64,000 nucleotides of DNA. Origin: Myroides sp. WP-1 (GTDB lineage Bacteria > Bacteroidota > Bacteroidia > Flavobacteriales > Flavobacteriaceae). The translations under genes were made by a program, and so were the position numbers. Shown one piece after another: positions 53,977-63,901 of the stretch; within the stretch, counting starts at the first letter, position 1; every line of letters begins with the position of its first letter. The DNA lies in assembly GCF_014145635.1 (NCBI RefSeq), contig NZ_JACHTC010000005.1, positions 186,001-250,000 on the forward strand. Direction: 5' to 3'. The notes beneath the pieces are model-generated. The model was not told the DNA's origin. It saw only the letters and a program-made list of their open reading frames with translations, and made no database searches.

Positions 53977-56900
53977 CTAAAGTATAACTAATTTTTCTAT
54001 TTTTTCGACTTTTTTTCCTGTCTGGGTAGAACGCACTGTCATGCGATAAATATAAACCCCTTTACCTATTCTATCACCAAAATCATCGCGCCCATCCCAT
54101 TGGATGTCTCGGCACAAATTGCTCTCTGTTACAACCTGTTGGTTGATTGTCTTTACAATTCGACCCGCGATTGTCATAATTTGAACCTGAACATCTAAGG
54201 GTTCAAGCGGTCGGTTATGTGTAAACCAAAACTCTGTATAATTAACGAAGGGATTAGGATAATTGAGAACATGTTCAATCTTTAACACCTCATCTTGCTG
54301 AACTAAAAATTGCAATTCGGTCGTAGATAAATTATTATACACATCCCAAACCTTAAATTGGATTGTATGTAATCCAGGTTCTACATCTTTTAATTGATAG
54401 GTAACCTTTCCCTTTCTAAAATTATCCACTTCAGTTTCGTAATAATCATTGAGTATAACTACCTGATCCTCTTTATCGTCAATCGTTATCGCAATATCAT
54501 GCCCAATACCGCTTGCCGTATTAATTCCACTCTCGTCTTCTACAAACGCAAGAAAGATTGGATTATTGTTTGTCAATCCTCCCGACACAAAAGATTCGCT
54601 ATCCATATAAAGTCGGGCTAATGGAGGAGTTGTATCCTTAGGTGCATTCTCATTTAATCCGCCAATCACTAAATCCCCATTGCTCCCAGTATATTCTATT
54701 TCTTTATTAGAAGAGTAAAAACTCACTTTCCCTTTACCTTCATTTAATCGAATATCTTTAGGCATGATAAAATCAAAGGAGAATGTTCCATTTTTAACAC
54801 TTGCATTTCCTCTAAAAACGACCTCTCCCAAAGTTTGAAAATCCATGATCATCAGTCCTTCATTACTTGTTATATTATCATTTCCCAGCGTCTTTTTATC
54901 TAAATATTTATCAAATATTTCAACTGCCAAATTACCATTAAACGCCTGTACCAGGTTGTTTTGCTCATCTTGTATCTCGCCTTTCATCTGAACGTAGTCT
55001 AGCGCTTTTACTGGTTCTTGTTGCGTTTGGCTGACCTCTTCATCATTCACTTTAGCCAATATTACCTTTAATTGAGGGAGTGCAATTTTTAAAGCAGGAT
55101 CTCCAATAAAAGAAACCACATTTTTATCTCTATTAGTATAATTGTTTTTCGTGTGTCGAAGTGCATCAGCTATTGAATAAGTTGTAGGGTGCTCAAAAAA
55201 CAAATCGGTAAACGTTCGATTTAAAAGTCGTCCTATCTCAATACCTATTTCACGAGTTGTTCCAATTAAAGCAATTGCACCACCTTTATTATTTAAATAG
55301 AGTACTTCACCTCCGCTCGTATAATTGGGATCGTCAAATCGGCTAAACTCACACGTAATAATAGAAAAAACAGGATACTTATTTTCGTTACTCAATTTCT
55401 TAGCATCTTCAATAGTAAATACGCGTTCTTGTGATAGTCCATCTTCTCCACCATGTCCTAAATAATTAACGAATAAAGCTCCTTTATCTATAGCTTCTAA
55501 AAAATCTATTCTCGCTTGTGGGTATCGATTTCCTCCTGCTGCTGTCTCTTGTACATACGAATCTAAATAAATTTTCTTCGCATTAAAAAATGGGTTTCTA
55601 GCTGTAATCCGATTAACAATCGTATCCGTTTCAACCTGTAAGACATAATCTGAGGCTTTATCCACATCATCTGCCATGGCAACAATATTATTTTTCCATC
55701 TTCCTTTAGATTCATCACCATAATACGCCTTTATTTTTTGTACCGCTTGATTGGCTTCTTCTATGTTCTTTACCAACATACGCCCTATCGTTACATCAAT
55801 ACCAAAAACTAAATTGTACATATCTCCTTCTCCTTCGTCTAATAAACCATAATAATCGTCAGACATAAAAGTCGTGTACATCGAAAAATTAGAATTGCTA
55901 TTTTGCGCTTTTTTATTTTTACTCATTCCATAGTGTAACGGAACGATATTTGCATTTTGATCCACGCGTTGTTTATAGTCGTAAGAACCTGTTCCCATGA
56001 TATTGACATAGCGCAACTCTTTCCCTTTTTGTTGCATATTTTCAGAAACATATCGAACAAAATTTCGAATTGCTGCTCCGTCTTGTTGGCCAGAAGAGAA
56101 CTCATTATACAGCTGTTCTACTGATACAACCAAAGGATTTAGTTTACTGTTTTGACGGTGAAATTGTGCGAGTTGCTGTGCTGCTGGTACTAGAGCTTCA
56201 CTAGTAAGAATAAGATAATCTACGACAGCTTGCGCATGGACTATCCCTTTCAAATCCTGATTGCGCACTCGGCTATTACTCACCATCTTTGGGGTGTAAT
56301 AATCTGATGGCACCTCAACCTGATAATATTGAGTGGTCCCCCCTTGTGATTTAAAGCTAAACTGAGATTGATTGCCTACTGAAATTGCGCGGATTGCCGT
56401 TACATCAGTAACATCCCAAATGCGATTCACTTGAGAAGTACCAGTAAAATCCCAACGAACAACGCCATCTATTGTTTTGGTCCTTGCGTTAGAAAAGCGA
56501 TATTGTTTATTTCCACCTTGCAAAGATCCCGTATAGAGAAATTCAATATAATCCAAATATCCCGTAGAGTTGGGTACTCCTCCATTTTGATAGGTCAATT
56601 GCACTTCTGCAAATGGAGAACTCAGATATTCTACTTGTTCTAAAAAACTCTCATAGCCTTTGGTTGTAGCACTTCGAATCGGAAAAAAAGAAACTCCACC
56701 TACATGCTTATTATTAATTGTAAAAGAAAAAGAAGTGTTTCCGTAAGAACTTGAAGCTGTATTCACTCCAAAAGTTACGGGTAAACTAGTTTTTAGATGT
56801 AACAACTCAAGGGTAAAACTCTTTTGATTGACCAATCCGAATTCTTCTCCAAACCATTTTCTACCTAACTTTCCAATATTTACTAAATCTTGCTCATGAA

Positions 56901-57825
56901 AAACACGACCGTCAAATTCCGTTAGAATTTCTATTTCTCTTCCAGAAGGTTGAACAAAATTTGAAATTCGCAATCCTTGCTGTTGGCCATATGTTAAAAA
57001 GTACGTCGCTTCTTCAGCATATACATTTAAATACGTTAAGCTATCATCATTCCATTGATCTACCCCTACTGCATAGAACAGAATATAATCATCTGCCTCT
57101 AATCTTCCTTTTTCTTCTCCCTGTACATATATACTATTTTCTTGCAGATCCACAGGATAATCAGCCTGATTTACAAGGGGAAGCATCTGTCCACCTGTTC
57201 CATAAATCTGAATTGTACGTGGATCTACCGATTGAGGAACCCCTAATTGAGTAAGAAAGTTTCGATCTAATTTGTAAATTCCTGTTTTTTGAATCCCAAA
57301 TTTGAACCAATTTCCTTGTTTTAAAACCGATTGAGTTGTTGTATTTCGTCCATTAGTGAAAGAATGCGACTTAATTGTTCCCGTCGTTTGGCGATTATCC
57401 ATGCGATATGACAAACTTTTCACGCGTTTTAATCGACCATTTTCATATATAATAGGTGAGAAATAAACAAAAGTTTGCGGTTGATTAGCACTATAAGCTG
57501 TTTTTACGTGAATCTTTACCTCCCCTTCATATCTTTTTTTCTGATCATTTGAGAGTAAATTGCCGTCTAAATCTTCGTAAGAAACGTGTTCAATCAGTAC
57601 ATTATTAATAAAACCAATTGGAATATTTTCTTCTTGAACGGAGTAAATTAACTTATTATTAACATTTTCAAATGTTAAATTTTTATCTATTTTGGTCACG
57701 TCAAAATCTGAAGAGAACAGTGCTTGTTCTACTAATTTATTATCCCATTGAAACTCGAATCGTTTAGATTGGGAAAAAAGAGTAAAGCAAGTAAGAATCA
57801 GTAGTGTATTAATAATTAATTTCAT
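53977..57825 (-). CDS. porU: Type IX secretion C-terminal sortase PorU
   Basis: About 1282 residues, starting MKLIINTLLILTCFTLFSQS (signal peptide). The gingipain-like C25 domain holds the catalytic His in NYLGHGGEDG (about residue 791) and Cys in IITCEFSRF (about 825). A C-terminal FlgD-like/sorting domain (NYPNPFVNYTEFWF, then DGRDDFGDRIGKGVYIYRM) follows. PorU removes C-terminal signals of secreted proteins and attaches them to the surface. It is divergent from gldJ and directly upstream of porV. An in-frame ATG at 57837 adds four residues. Confidence 0.93.
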   Translation of the reverse strand: MKLIINTLLILTCFTLFSQSKRFEFQWDNKLVEQALFSSDFDVTKIDKNLTFENVNNKLIYSVQEENIPIGFINNVLIEHVSYEDLDGNLLSNDQKKRYEGEVKIHVKTAYSANQPQTFVYFSPIIYENGRLKRVKSLSYRMDNRQTTGTIKSHSFTNGRNTTTQSVLKQGNWFKFGIQKTGIYKLDRNFLTQLGVPQSVDPRTIQIYGTGGQMLPLVNQADYPVDLQENSIYVQGEEKGRLEADDYILFYAVGVDQWNDDSLTYLNVYAEEATYFLTYGQQQGLRISNFVQPSGREIEILTEFDGRVFHEQDLVNIGKLGRKWFGEEFGLVNQKSFTLELLHLKTSLPVTFGVNTASSSYGNTSFSFTINNKHVGGVSFFPIRSATTKGYESFLEQVEYLSSPFAEVQLTYQNGGVPNSTGYLDYIEFLYTGSLQGGNKQYRFSNARTKTIDGVVRWDFTGTSQVNRIWDVTDVTAIRAISVGNQSQFSFKSQGGTTQYYQVEVPSDYYTPKMVSNSRVRNQDLKGIVHAQAVVDYLILTSEALVPAAQQLAQFHRQNSKLNPLVVSVEQLYNEFSSGQQDGAAIRNFVRYVSENMQQKGKELRYVNIMGTGSYDYKQRVDQNANIVPLHYGMSKNKKAQNSNSNFSMYTTFMSDDYYGLLDEGEGDMYNLVFGIDVTIGRMLVKNIEEANQAVQKIKAYYGDESKGRWKNNIVAMADDVDKASDYVLQVETDTIVNRITARNPFFNAKKIYLDSYVQETAAGGNRYPQARIDFLEAIDKGALFVNYLGHGGEDGLSQERVFTIEDAKKLSNENKYPVFSIITCEFSRFDDPNYTSGGEVLYLNNKGGAIALIGTTREIGIEIGRLLNRTFTDLFFEHPTTYSIADALRHTKNNYTNRDKNVVSFIGDPALKIALPQLKVILAKVNDEEVSQTQQEPVKALDYVQMKGEIQDEQNNLVQAFNGNLAVEIFDKYLDKKTLGNDNITSNEGLMIMDFQTLGEVVFRGNASVKNGTFSFDFIMPKDIRLNEGKGKVSFYSSNKEIEYTGSNGDLVIGGLNENAPKDTTPPLARLYMDSESFVSGGLTNNNPIFLAFVEDESGINTASGIGHDIAITIDDKEDQVVILNDYYETEVDNFRKGKVTYQLKDVEPGLHTIQFKVWDVYNNLSTTELQFLVQQDEVLKIEHVLNYPNPFVNYTEFWFTHNRPLEPLDVQVQIMTIAGRIVKTINQQVVTESNLCRDIQWDGRDDFGDRIGKGVYIYRMTVRSTQTGKKVEKIEKLVIL

Positions 57826-58030
57826 ATATATTTGCATGAGGAAGATTTGTTCCTAGGCAAAAATAATTATTTTTTCCATATACAATACGCTTCAAAAAAA
57901 AGCGTTATTTAGGTAATGATAATCATTTTGAAACACAAAAATTAAGTTTTTTTTAAAATATTCACAGCAAGCATATTGCTAATTAATCGTTAATTCTTAT
58001 ATTGCGTCAAATTATTTACCCGTTTTTAAC

Positions 58031-59557
58031 ATGAAGATTAATAGACTTATGACTTTACAACTGGTTGCTGGCCTACTAGCTACAGTTGGTTTAACGAGTT
58101 GCAGTAACACAAATAATGGAGTTTCTTCTGCTACTGGTTGGAAAATAAATGATAAAAAAGGAGGCTTTCAGTACAACACGAATTTTGAACAGCAGAATCC
58201 TAAGGGTATGGTATCCATTGAAGGGGGTGCTTTTACAATGGGAAGAGTACAAGATGACATCATGGCTGATTGGAATAACAATCCTAAACAACAGTATGTC
58301 CAATCTTTTTATTTAGATGAAGCCGAAACAACTAACATCGCGTATAACGAATACTTATACTGGTTGAAAAGTGTTTTCCCTCCAACAAATCAAGTGTATG
58401 CTGAAATTTACAAAAGTGCATTACCTGACACAACAGTTTGGAGAAGTGGCTCTGGTTTCAATGAGACACTTATTTCTAGCTACTTAAGACATCCTGCTTA
58501 CGCTAACTACCCTGTAGTTGGAGTAACATGGCTACAAGCTAATGATTACGCGAAATGGAGAACAGACCGTGTAAACGAATTGACATTAGAAAGAGCTGGA
58601 TATCTTAAAAAAGATGCTAAAATTATGGAAGCGTATGCTGACGCACATTTTAGTACAGAAACTTATTTGGCAAATCCAGAAGCTGTTTACGGTGGAAATA
58701 GCGATATCGTATTCCGTGGAGTAAAAAATAAAGCGAAAGATGGCGAAAAGAATCTTTATGCTACAATGAATTATGGTCTTTTCACAGCTGAATACCGTCT
58801 ACCAACTGAGGCAGAATGGGAATATGCAGCTATTGGAATGGCAGGAACAAGAGAATACAACAACTATCAAGGTAGAAAAACATATCCTTGGGAAAATCCT
58901 ACGAAAAAAGGAACAAAAGGACGTAACAATACGTTAAAATCTCAGTATGCAAACTTCAAACAAGGTCGTGGAGATTATGGAGGAATTGCAGGTTGGGCTA
59001 CAGATAATGCTGACATTACTAATGCAGTAAAATCATATGCTCCAAACGATTTCGGTTTATATGACATGGCTGGTAACGTTGCAGAATGGGTTGCTGACGT
59101 ATACGATCCTCAAATTGATCAAATCGATACAGATTTTAACTTCTTTAAAGGAAACATCTATTACAAAAATCAAATTGGTCCTGACGGAAAACCACAAATT
59201 GTAACAGACCAAACCGTACAATTTGACACTTTATCTAATGGACGTTTGAGACTTCGCAATTTACCTGGACAAGTAGCTCAAGTATCTTATGATGCTGACA
59301 CAAATACGGCGTTAGGAGAAAATGCAGAAGAAATGGTTGAAACTTCAGCTAGAAACAAAAAAAACAACAAAGTTGCTAATATTTACAACGATAAAAGTCG
59401 TGTAATTAAAGGTGGTTCTTGGAAAGACAGAGCGTACTGGTTAGATCCAGCTACAAGAAGATTCTATCCAGAAGATCAAGCAACAGACTATATCGGATTC
59501 CGTTTGGCAATGACTAAAGTAGGTCAAAAACAAGTAATCCGCAAAACGAAAAACTAA
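58031..59557 (+). CDS. gldJ: Gliding motility lipoprotein GldJ
   Basis: A 508-residue lipoprotein (lipobox TVGLTSC, Cys24) with a formylglycine-generating-enzyme-like (FGE-sulfatase) domain: MVSIEGGAFTMGRVQDD, YRLPTEAEWEYAAIG, NDFGLYDMAGNVAEWVADVYD and RVIKGGSWKDRAYW. GldJ stabilises GldK and the gliding/type IX machinery in Flavobacterium. It is thought to be structural, not enzymatic. It is divergent from porU, a conserved arrangement. Confidence 0.95.
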   Translation: MKINRLMTLQLVAGLLATVGLTSCSNTNNGVSSATGWKINDKKGGFQYNTNFEQQNPKGMVSIEGGAFTMGRVQDDIMADWNNNPKQQYVQSFYLDEAETTNIAYNEYLYWLKSVFPPTNQVYAEIYKSALPDTTVWRSGSGFNETLISSYLRHPAYANYPVVGVTWLQANDYAKWRTDRVNELTLERAGYLKKDAKIMEAYADAHFSTETYLANPEAVYGGNSDIVFRGVKNKAKDGEKNLYATMNYGLFTAEYRLPTEAEWEYAAIGMAGTREYNNYQGRKTYPWENPTKKGTKGRNNTLKSQYANFKQGRGDYGGIAGWATDNADITNAVKSYAPNDFGLYDMAGNVAEWVADVYDPQIDQIDTDFNFFKGNIYYKNQIGPDGKPQIVTDQTVQFDTLSNGRLRLRNLPGQVAQVSYDADTNTALGENAEEMVETSARNKKNNKVANIYNDKSRVIKGGSWKDRAYWLDPATRRFYPEDQATDYIGFRLAMTKVGQKQVIRKTKN

Positions 59558-59582
59558 TAGAATATAACGTTATATTTCTTTT

Positions 59583-59614
59583 AAAAGTCCTAATTTTAAT
59601 TAGGACTTTTTTTT
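59583..59614 (+). terminator. gldJ terminator
   Basis: AAAAGTCCTAATT (59583-59595) pairs with AATTAGGACTTTT (59598-59610), followed by T residues. A TACTTTTG box at 59615-59622 lies immediately behind it, only 4 nt before the murF ATG. Transcription from that box would give an almost leaderless murF mRNA. Confidence 0.85.
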
Positions 59615-59626
59615 TACTTTTGATTT

Positions 59627-60931
59627 ATGAATATACAAGAATTATACAGCTGTTTCTTAGAAGCTAACGGCATATCAATCGATACGAGAAATATTACACC
59701 TGACAGTCTTTTCTTCGCCTTAAAAGGTGATAATTTTGACGCAAATGAATTTGCTCAAGAAGCCTTGAACAAAGGTGCACGTTATGTGATTATGGATAAT
59801 CCTAAACTCGTTACAGATCGCGACAAGATGTTTCTTGTACCCAATGCCCTTCTTGCACTGCAACAATTAGCGAATTACCACAGACAGCAACTAGGACTTC
59901 CCATCATTGCCTTAACTGGTAGTAATGGCAAAACAACAACGAAAGAGTTAATCAAATCCGTTTTAAGTCAAAAATACAACGTCAAAGCTACGCAAGGAAA
60001 CTACAACAATCACATTGGAGTTCCGTTAACCTTACTTCAATTTGACGATGAAACAGATATCGGTATCGTAGAAATGGGAGCCAACCACCTCAACGAAATC
60101 GCTTTTTTATGCACCATTGCACAACCTGATTATGGGTATATCACCAATTTTGGCAAAGCTCACCTCGAGGGGTTTGGCGGATTTGAAGGAGTGATAAAAG
60201 GCAAAAGTGAACTATATGACTACCTAGAAGACAATCACAAAATGGCATTTGTCAACGCTGATGACCCAAGACAAGACGCAAAAACCATGACCTTTTCTAG
60301 ATTTACTTTTGGTTCAAAAGAAACAGAAGCTAACGCAACAATAGAAATTATAGAGAATACCGAATTAGCAACAATACAAGTTGGAGACCAACGTATTACC
60401 TCTCATTTAACAGGACAATACAACGCAATAAACATGGCAGCTGCAGTAGCAATTGGACAGTATTTTGGTGTGAGTCTGGCAGAAGCAAATCAGGCGATTC
60501 AAAATTACATACCGACGAACAATCGCTCCCAATGGATCAAACAAGCTCCCTATACAATCTTGCTAGACGCTTACAATGCCAATCCTTCAAGTATGGAACT
60601 TTCCGTTGCTAATTTTAATCAATTAGCTGCTACTACCCCTAAAATTTACATTTTAGGCGATATGTTTGAATTAGGTACAGCTAGTGAAAAAGAACACCTC
60701 AACATCGTGAAACAAGTAGAAGAAACACAACACGACCAAGCCTTCTTCCTAGGAAGAGAATTTGGTAAAGTCAAAGCTTCAGCTACGTCAACAACAAGTG
60801 TATTCTACGATACACTTGCCGATTTCTTTGCACAATATCCAACAATTGAAGAATTTTTAGCCAATAAGACCGTTTTAATCAAAGGCTCAAGAGGAATGGC
60901 TTTAGAAAAAATCATTTCTTTTTTAAAATAA
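59627..60931 (+). CDS. murF: UDP-MurNAc-pentapeptide synthetase MurF
   Basis: A 434-residue Mur ligase. It has an N-terminal substrate domain (ISIDTRNITPDSLFFALKGDNFDANEF), ATP loop TGSNGKTTT at 97-105, central GIVEMGANHLNEI and C-terminal LLDAYNANPSSMELSV. It adds D-Ala-D-Ala to UDP-MurNAc-tripeptide in the cytoplasm, the last soluble step of the peptidoglycan precursor. The gene stands alone here, away from the main mur cluster, as in other flavobacteria. Confidence 0.95.
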   Translation: MNIQELYSCFLEANGISIDTRNITPDSLFFALKGDNFDANEFAQEALNKGARYVIMDNPKLVTDRDKMFLVPNALLALQQLANYHRQQLGLPIIALTGSNGKTTTKELIKSVLSQKYNVKATQGNYNNHIGVPLTLLQFDDETDIGIVEMGANHLNEIAFLCTIAQPDYGYITNFGKAHLEGFGGFEGVIKGKSELYDYLEDNHKMAFVNADDPRQDAKTMTFSRFTFGSKETEANATIEIIENTELATIQVGDQRITSHLTGQYNAINMAAAVAIGQYFGVSLAEANQAIQNYIPTNNRSQWIKQAPYTILLDAYNANPSSMELSVANFNQLAATTPKIYILGDMFELGTASEKEHLNIVKQVEETQHDQAFFLGREFGKVKASATSTTSVFYDTLADFFAQYPTIEEFLANKTVLIKGSRGMALEKIISFLK

Positions 60932-60936
60932 TATAT

Positions 60937-60964
60937 AGGCTGAATACTAATTCAGCCTTTTTTT
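60937..60964 (+). terminator. murF terminator
   Basis: AGGCTGAAT (60937-60945) pairs with ATTCAGCCT (60950-60958), followed by a T run. Confidence 0.88.
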
Positions 60965-60986
60965 GTAATCCCCTAACAACAAAAAA

Positions 60987-61445
60987 ATGCAAGAAAAAGT
61001 TTACCCTAACGCAATACCTACTGTAGATATTGCTGTAATTCGAATCAACCCAGACCAAACCTATTCCCTTCTTTTAGGCAAAAAAGAACACGAACCAAAA
61101 TGGCGTTTCGTTGGCGGATTTGTAGACGCTGATGATTTTAGCTATGAAACAGCAGCTGTAAGAGAGTTATTCGAAGAAACGAATATCTCAGCTACTCCAG
61201 AAGAGATCGTATATACAGGCTCCATTAAAATAGACGATCCGCGCTACCGCAACCACAAAGACAAGATTATTACGCATCTGTATGTTTTAGAAATTCCTTT
61301 CTCAACAAGTAATATTCAACCCAAAGATGACATCAAGGCGTTACAATGGTTTCCCTTAGCGCAATTTTCAAAGGAAGATATCATGGAAGTACATCATCCG
61401 ATTGTCGATTTGTTTGCTAAATTCATAGAAAGTAAATTAAGATAA
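60987..61445 (+). CDS. Nudix hydrolase
   Basis: A 152-residue Nudix-fold protein. The box reads GGFVDADDFSYETAAVRELFEET. The RE-x2-EE core is intact, but the first Glu is replaced by Asp, with a one-residue insertion before RE. Residues YRNHKDKIITHLYV suggest an ADP-ribose pyrophosphatase-like or nucleotide-sugar substrate. It is a housecleaning-type enzyme of undecided substrate. It is separately terminated from murF, with 55 bp between them. Confidence 0.85.
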   Translation: MQEKVYPNAIPTVDIAVIRINPDQTYSLLLGKKEHEPKWRFVGGFVDADDFSYETAAVRELFEETNISATPEEIVYTGSIKIDDPRYRNHKDKIITHLYVLEIPFSTSNIQPKDDIKALQWFPLAQFSKEDIMEVHHPIVDLFAKFIESKLR

Positions 61446-61514
61446 ACGTTGATATTCCCAAATTTAAAAGCGTATCTTCTCTCTAATCATAACATCTACT
61501 AACAACTAAAAACC

Positions 61515-61817
61515 ATGTCAAAAATCACCATTAAACGCAGTGCAGAATTTTCTAACAAAGCTCGAAAAATAGCACTTTATCTAGGTGAAGAAAAAATTGG
61601 AACGATAAAAGATGGAGAAACAAAAGAATTTGAAATCCAACCAGGTCAACATACGCTTACAGCAAAAATTGACTGGTGTAGATCCAACCATCTTCCCATA
61701 ACTATAGGTCAAGACGAAATGTTGTTTTTCAACTTGAAAGGCACAAGTCCTTTCCTTGCGATTTATTACATAACATTTGGAAAAAACAAGTATCTAAAAT
61801 TAGAACCGAAACAATGA
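61515..61817 (+). CDS. Small beta-rich protein, unknown function
   Basis: A 100-residue protein without a signal peptide. It starts ITIKRSAEFSNKARKIALYLGEEKIGTIKDGETKEFEIQPGQHTLTAKIDWCRS. The pattern of a short IxxGExxxF-x2-PGxHxL strand pair resembles PEGA-like or carrier-type beta domains. A hydrophobic LAIYYITFG segment lies near the end. No catalytic features are visible. It is the last rightward gene before the convergent lipoprotein gene. Confidence 0.7.
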   Translation: MSKITIKRSAEFSNKARKIALYLGEEKIGTIKDGETKEFEIQPGQHTLTAKIDWCRSNHLPITIGQDEMLFFNLKGTSPFLAIYYITFGKNKYLKLEPKQ

Positions 61818-61925
61818 ATTGAGAAAATCGAAAGTATAATGTTTCTTATTGCTATTTGTTTTTCATTAGCGTAGAGAATATCTATCTAGCAATAAAACCA
61901 ATATTTGTCAATAATTTGTTTTTAT

Positions 61926-61960
61926 AAAAAAGCCTATCATTATAAATGAAAGGCTTTTTT
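61926..61960. terminator. Bidirectional terminator between convergent genes
   Basis: AAAAAAGCCT (61926-61935) pairs with AGGCTTTTTT (61951-61960). An inner TCAT/ATGA pairing extends the stem. Confidence 0.88.
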
Positions 61961-61989
61961 ACTTTAAAAATTCATTAACAAACTAGTTA

Positions 61990-62730
61990 CTAAATTTCAA
62001 ATACTTTAAATACAATAGAAGACGTATTCATGTATGCAGAAACCATATAGTTTCGTCCTCCATCAACAAATTTCAAATAATCTTTAACTGAATCAGTACT
62101 CCTTATTGTAGAACAAATTTCTCTAGATTCCTTATTATAGATTAATTCATGTCCAAAAAAACTATCATTCATTCCCATTGTTGCCCATGGATAACTAAGT
62201 CCTGAAGTGCTATCAAAATCATGCTGTATAGGTATTTTAACTTGGCCCATAAGCCCATTTCCAGTATATACTTCTATGAAATACAATTTCCCTCTTTTTG
62301 CTATTTCAGATGTATCAACTAAACCGCCGAAATATGGTGTATTCGCAAAATAAAATATATGGGGTCCCAACGAACTAACTCCTGGATGATAAACAGAAAC
62401 AGATGAGGTATGAGAAACTACATCAAAAGGATTAACATCTATTCCACTTGCTGGAACAAATAAACCAAAAGGATTATAACCATAATTAATATTATAAGCA
62501 TAACCAAAATATGGCACAATCTTTATATTTAAATCGGTTGTATTTGAAAACATATAGGTAATACTATCCTCTTCTAAATAACCTGTATTATGATTATAAG
62601 GAGAATTATACACTATAGTATTATCTACTGTTTTACCTTCTTTTTCTGATTGATAATTTCCCACGAAACCATCTTCTTTCGAACAAGAAAAAAGCACCAA
62701 GGCGAAGCCTACTAATAAAATTTTTTTCAT
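61990..62730 (-). CDS. Lipoprotein, unknown function
   Basis: A 246-residue protein with a short lipobox signal (LVGFALVLFSC, Cys16). The mature part is rich in Tyr, Asn, Gly and Ser, with segments such as YNPFGLFVPASGIDVNPFDVVSHTSSVSVYHPG and YFIEVYTGNGLMGQVKIPIQHD. I see no known domain. It is probably anchored in the outer membrane. Its promoter is not evident, and base use looks like its neighbours. Confidence 0.75.
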   Translation of the reverse strand: MKKILLVGFALVLFSCSKEDGFVGNYQSEKEGKTVDNTIVYNSPYNHNTGYLEEDSITYMFSNTTDLNIKIVPYFGYAYNINYGYNPFGLFVPASGIDVNPFDVVSHTSSVSVYHPGVSSLGPHIFYFANTPYFGGLVDTSEIAKRGKLYFIEVYTGNGLMGQVKIPIQHDFDSTSGLSYPWATMGMNDSFFGHELIYNKESREICSTIRSTDSVKDYLKFVDGGRNYMVSAYMNTSSIVFKVFEI

Positions 62731-63232
62731 ACTTAACGGATTGGATTATTGTTATTTAACTAAAATTAACAATCTAAAATTAATTATACATACAGTTAAA
62801 CTACACTATTTGTTAACCTCGTTTGTTTTCAGACATCAATTCACTTCTTTCAAATCCTTCGTCATATAGGTGATTTTTGTAGATCTTTTTTTTTCGTGCT
62901 CTAAAAAAAAAGATTTAAACTTAACAATTCCATTAGAATATTTGTTGTCGCTAGTATTAAGCCAGTCTATAGTATAACATATTAGAATACAGGTTACAGC
63001 AATCACATTAAACACAAAGATGTTTCACGCCCAAACACCAATAAATAACTTCATGCAAGATTTTTAAAATTACATTAACAAACAACCTCTTCACACATGG
63101 AAAAATTAAACTAGGGTTTCTATAATAAAACACGATAATTAGCAAGGGATTTTTTTCGTGAAGAGGATAAAAAGCGATAATAAGAGCTACATTCACGATA
63201 AGCAAACCGTGATAACTCATAACCGATAACTA
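62731..63232. other. Intergenic region before the tRNA array
   Basis: About 540 bp without a supportable gene. It contains a 9-bp inverted repeat, CCTCTTCAC (63086-63094) with GTGAAGAGG (63158-63166), and scattered ACGATAA/CCGTGATAA-like fragments near 63130-63230 that look like degraded repeats. Short open frames here lack coding features. Confidence 0.5.
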
Positions 63233-63271
63233 AAAAAAGCGCAAACAACAACTTGTTATTTGCGCTTTTTT
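63233..63271 (-). terminator. Terminator of the tRNA array
   Basis: AAAAAAGCGCAAA (63233-63245) pairs with TTTGCGCTTTTTT (63259-63271). Read leftward, it ends the tRNA operon right after the tRNA-Leu gene. Confidence 0.9.
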
Positions 63272-63272
63272 G

Positions 63273-63354
63273 TGACCGAAATGGGACTCGAACCCATACG
63301 TCTTGCGACACCACCCCCTCAAGATGGCGAGTCTACCAATTCCTCCACCCGGCC
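63273..63354 (-). tRNA. tRNA-Leu (GAG)
   Basis: An 82-nt leftward tRNA. The anticodon stem CCATC/GGTGG holds loop TTGAGGG, giving anticodon GAG. The T-arm GGGTTCGAGTCCC is standard, and the variable arm is long as in leucine tRNAs. The acceptor stem GGCCGGG/TTCGGTC uses three G-U pairs. CCA is not encoded. Confidence 0.9.
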
Positions 63355-63446
63355 GTGAATGGATAAATATAATTCTTTTTTTATTTCTATAGAAGAAGAA
63401 ATACGCAAAGAATTAAAAAAAGCCATTCGATTAGGAATAGCTTTTG

Positions 63447-63519
63447 TGACCCGACTGGGGCTCGAACCCAGGACCCCAACATTAAAAGTGTTGTGCTCTA
63501 CCAACTGAGCTATCGAGTC
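63447..63519 (-). tRNA. tRNA-Lys (UUU), copy 1
   Basis: A 73-nt leftward tRNA. The acceptor GACTCGA pairs with TCGGGTC by one G-U pair, the D-arm is AGCTCAGTTGGTAGAGC, the anticodon loop CTTTTAA gives UUU, and the T-arm is CTGGGTTCGAGCCCCAG. CCA is not encoded. It is identical to the four other copies. Confidence 0.95.
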
Positions 63520-63563
63520 GTTACTAATGTAACTTGTATGTGCATTTTATATATAAAAGAAAG

Positions 63564-63636
63564 TGACCCGACTGGGGCTCGAACCCAGGACCCCAACATT
63601 AAAAGTGTTGTGCTCTACCAACTGAGCTATCGAGTC
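63564..63636 (-). tRNA. tRNA-Lys (UUU), copy 2
   Basis: A 73-nt sequence identical to copy 1, with anticodon loop CTTTTAA. It is separated from copy 1 by a 44-bp AT-rich spacer. Confidence 0.95.
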
Positions 63637-63676
63637 TAATCAATTATAAATTGTATGTCTTTTTTTTATAAAATAG

Positions 63677-63749
63677 TGACCCGACTGGGGCTCGAACCCA
63701 GGACCCCAACATTAAAAGTGTTGTGCTCTACCAACTGAGCTATCGAGTC
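63677..63749 (-). tRNA. tRNA-Lys (UUU), copy 3
   Basis: A 73-nt sequence identical to copy 1. The spacer to copy 2 is 40 bp. Confidence 0.95.
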
Positions 63750-63793
63750 ATTACAATTCATTGAATTGCGATGTATTTTATAAAAAGTTTTTG

Positions 63794-63866
63794 TGACCCG
63801 ACTGGGGCTCGAACCCAGGACCCCAACATTAAAAGTGTTGTGCTCTACCAACTGAGCTATCGAGTC
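63794..63866 (-). tRNA. tRNA-Lys (UUU), copy 4
   Basis: A 73-nt sequence identical to copy 1. The spacer to copy 3 is 44 bp. Confidence 0.95.
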
Positions 63867-63901
63867 ATTGCAATCTTAGAATTGTATTTTATTAGAATTT
63901 G

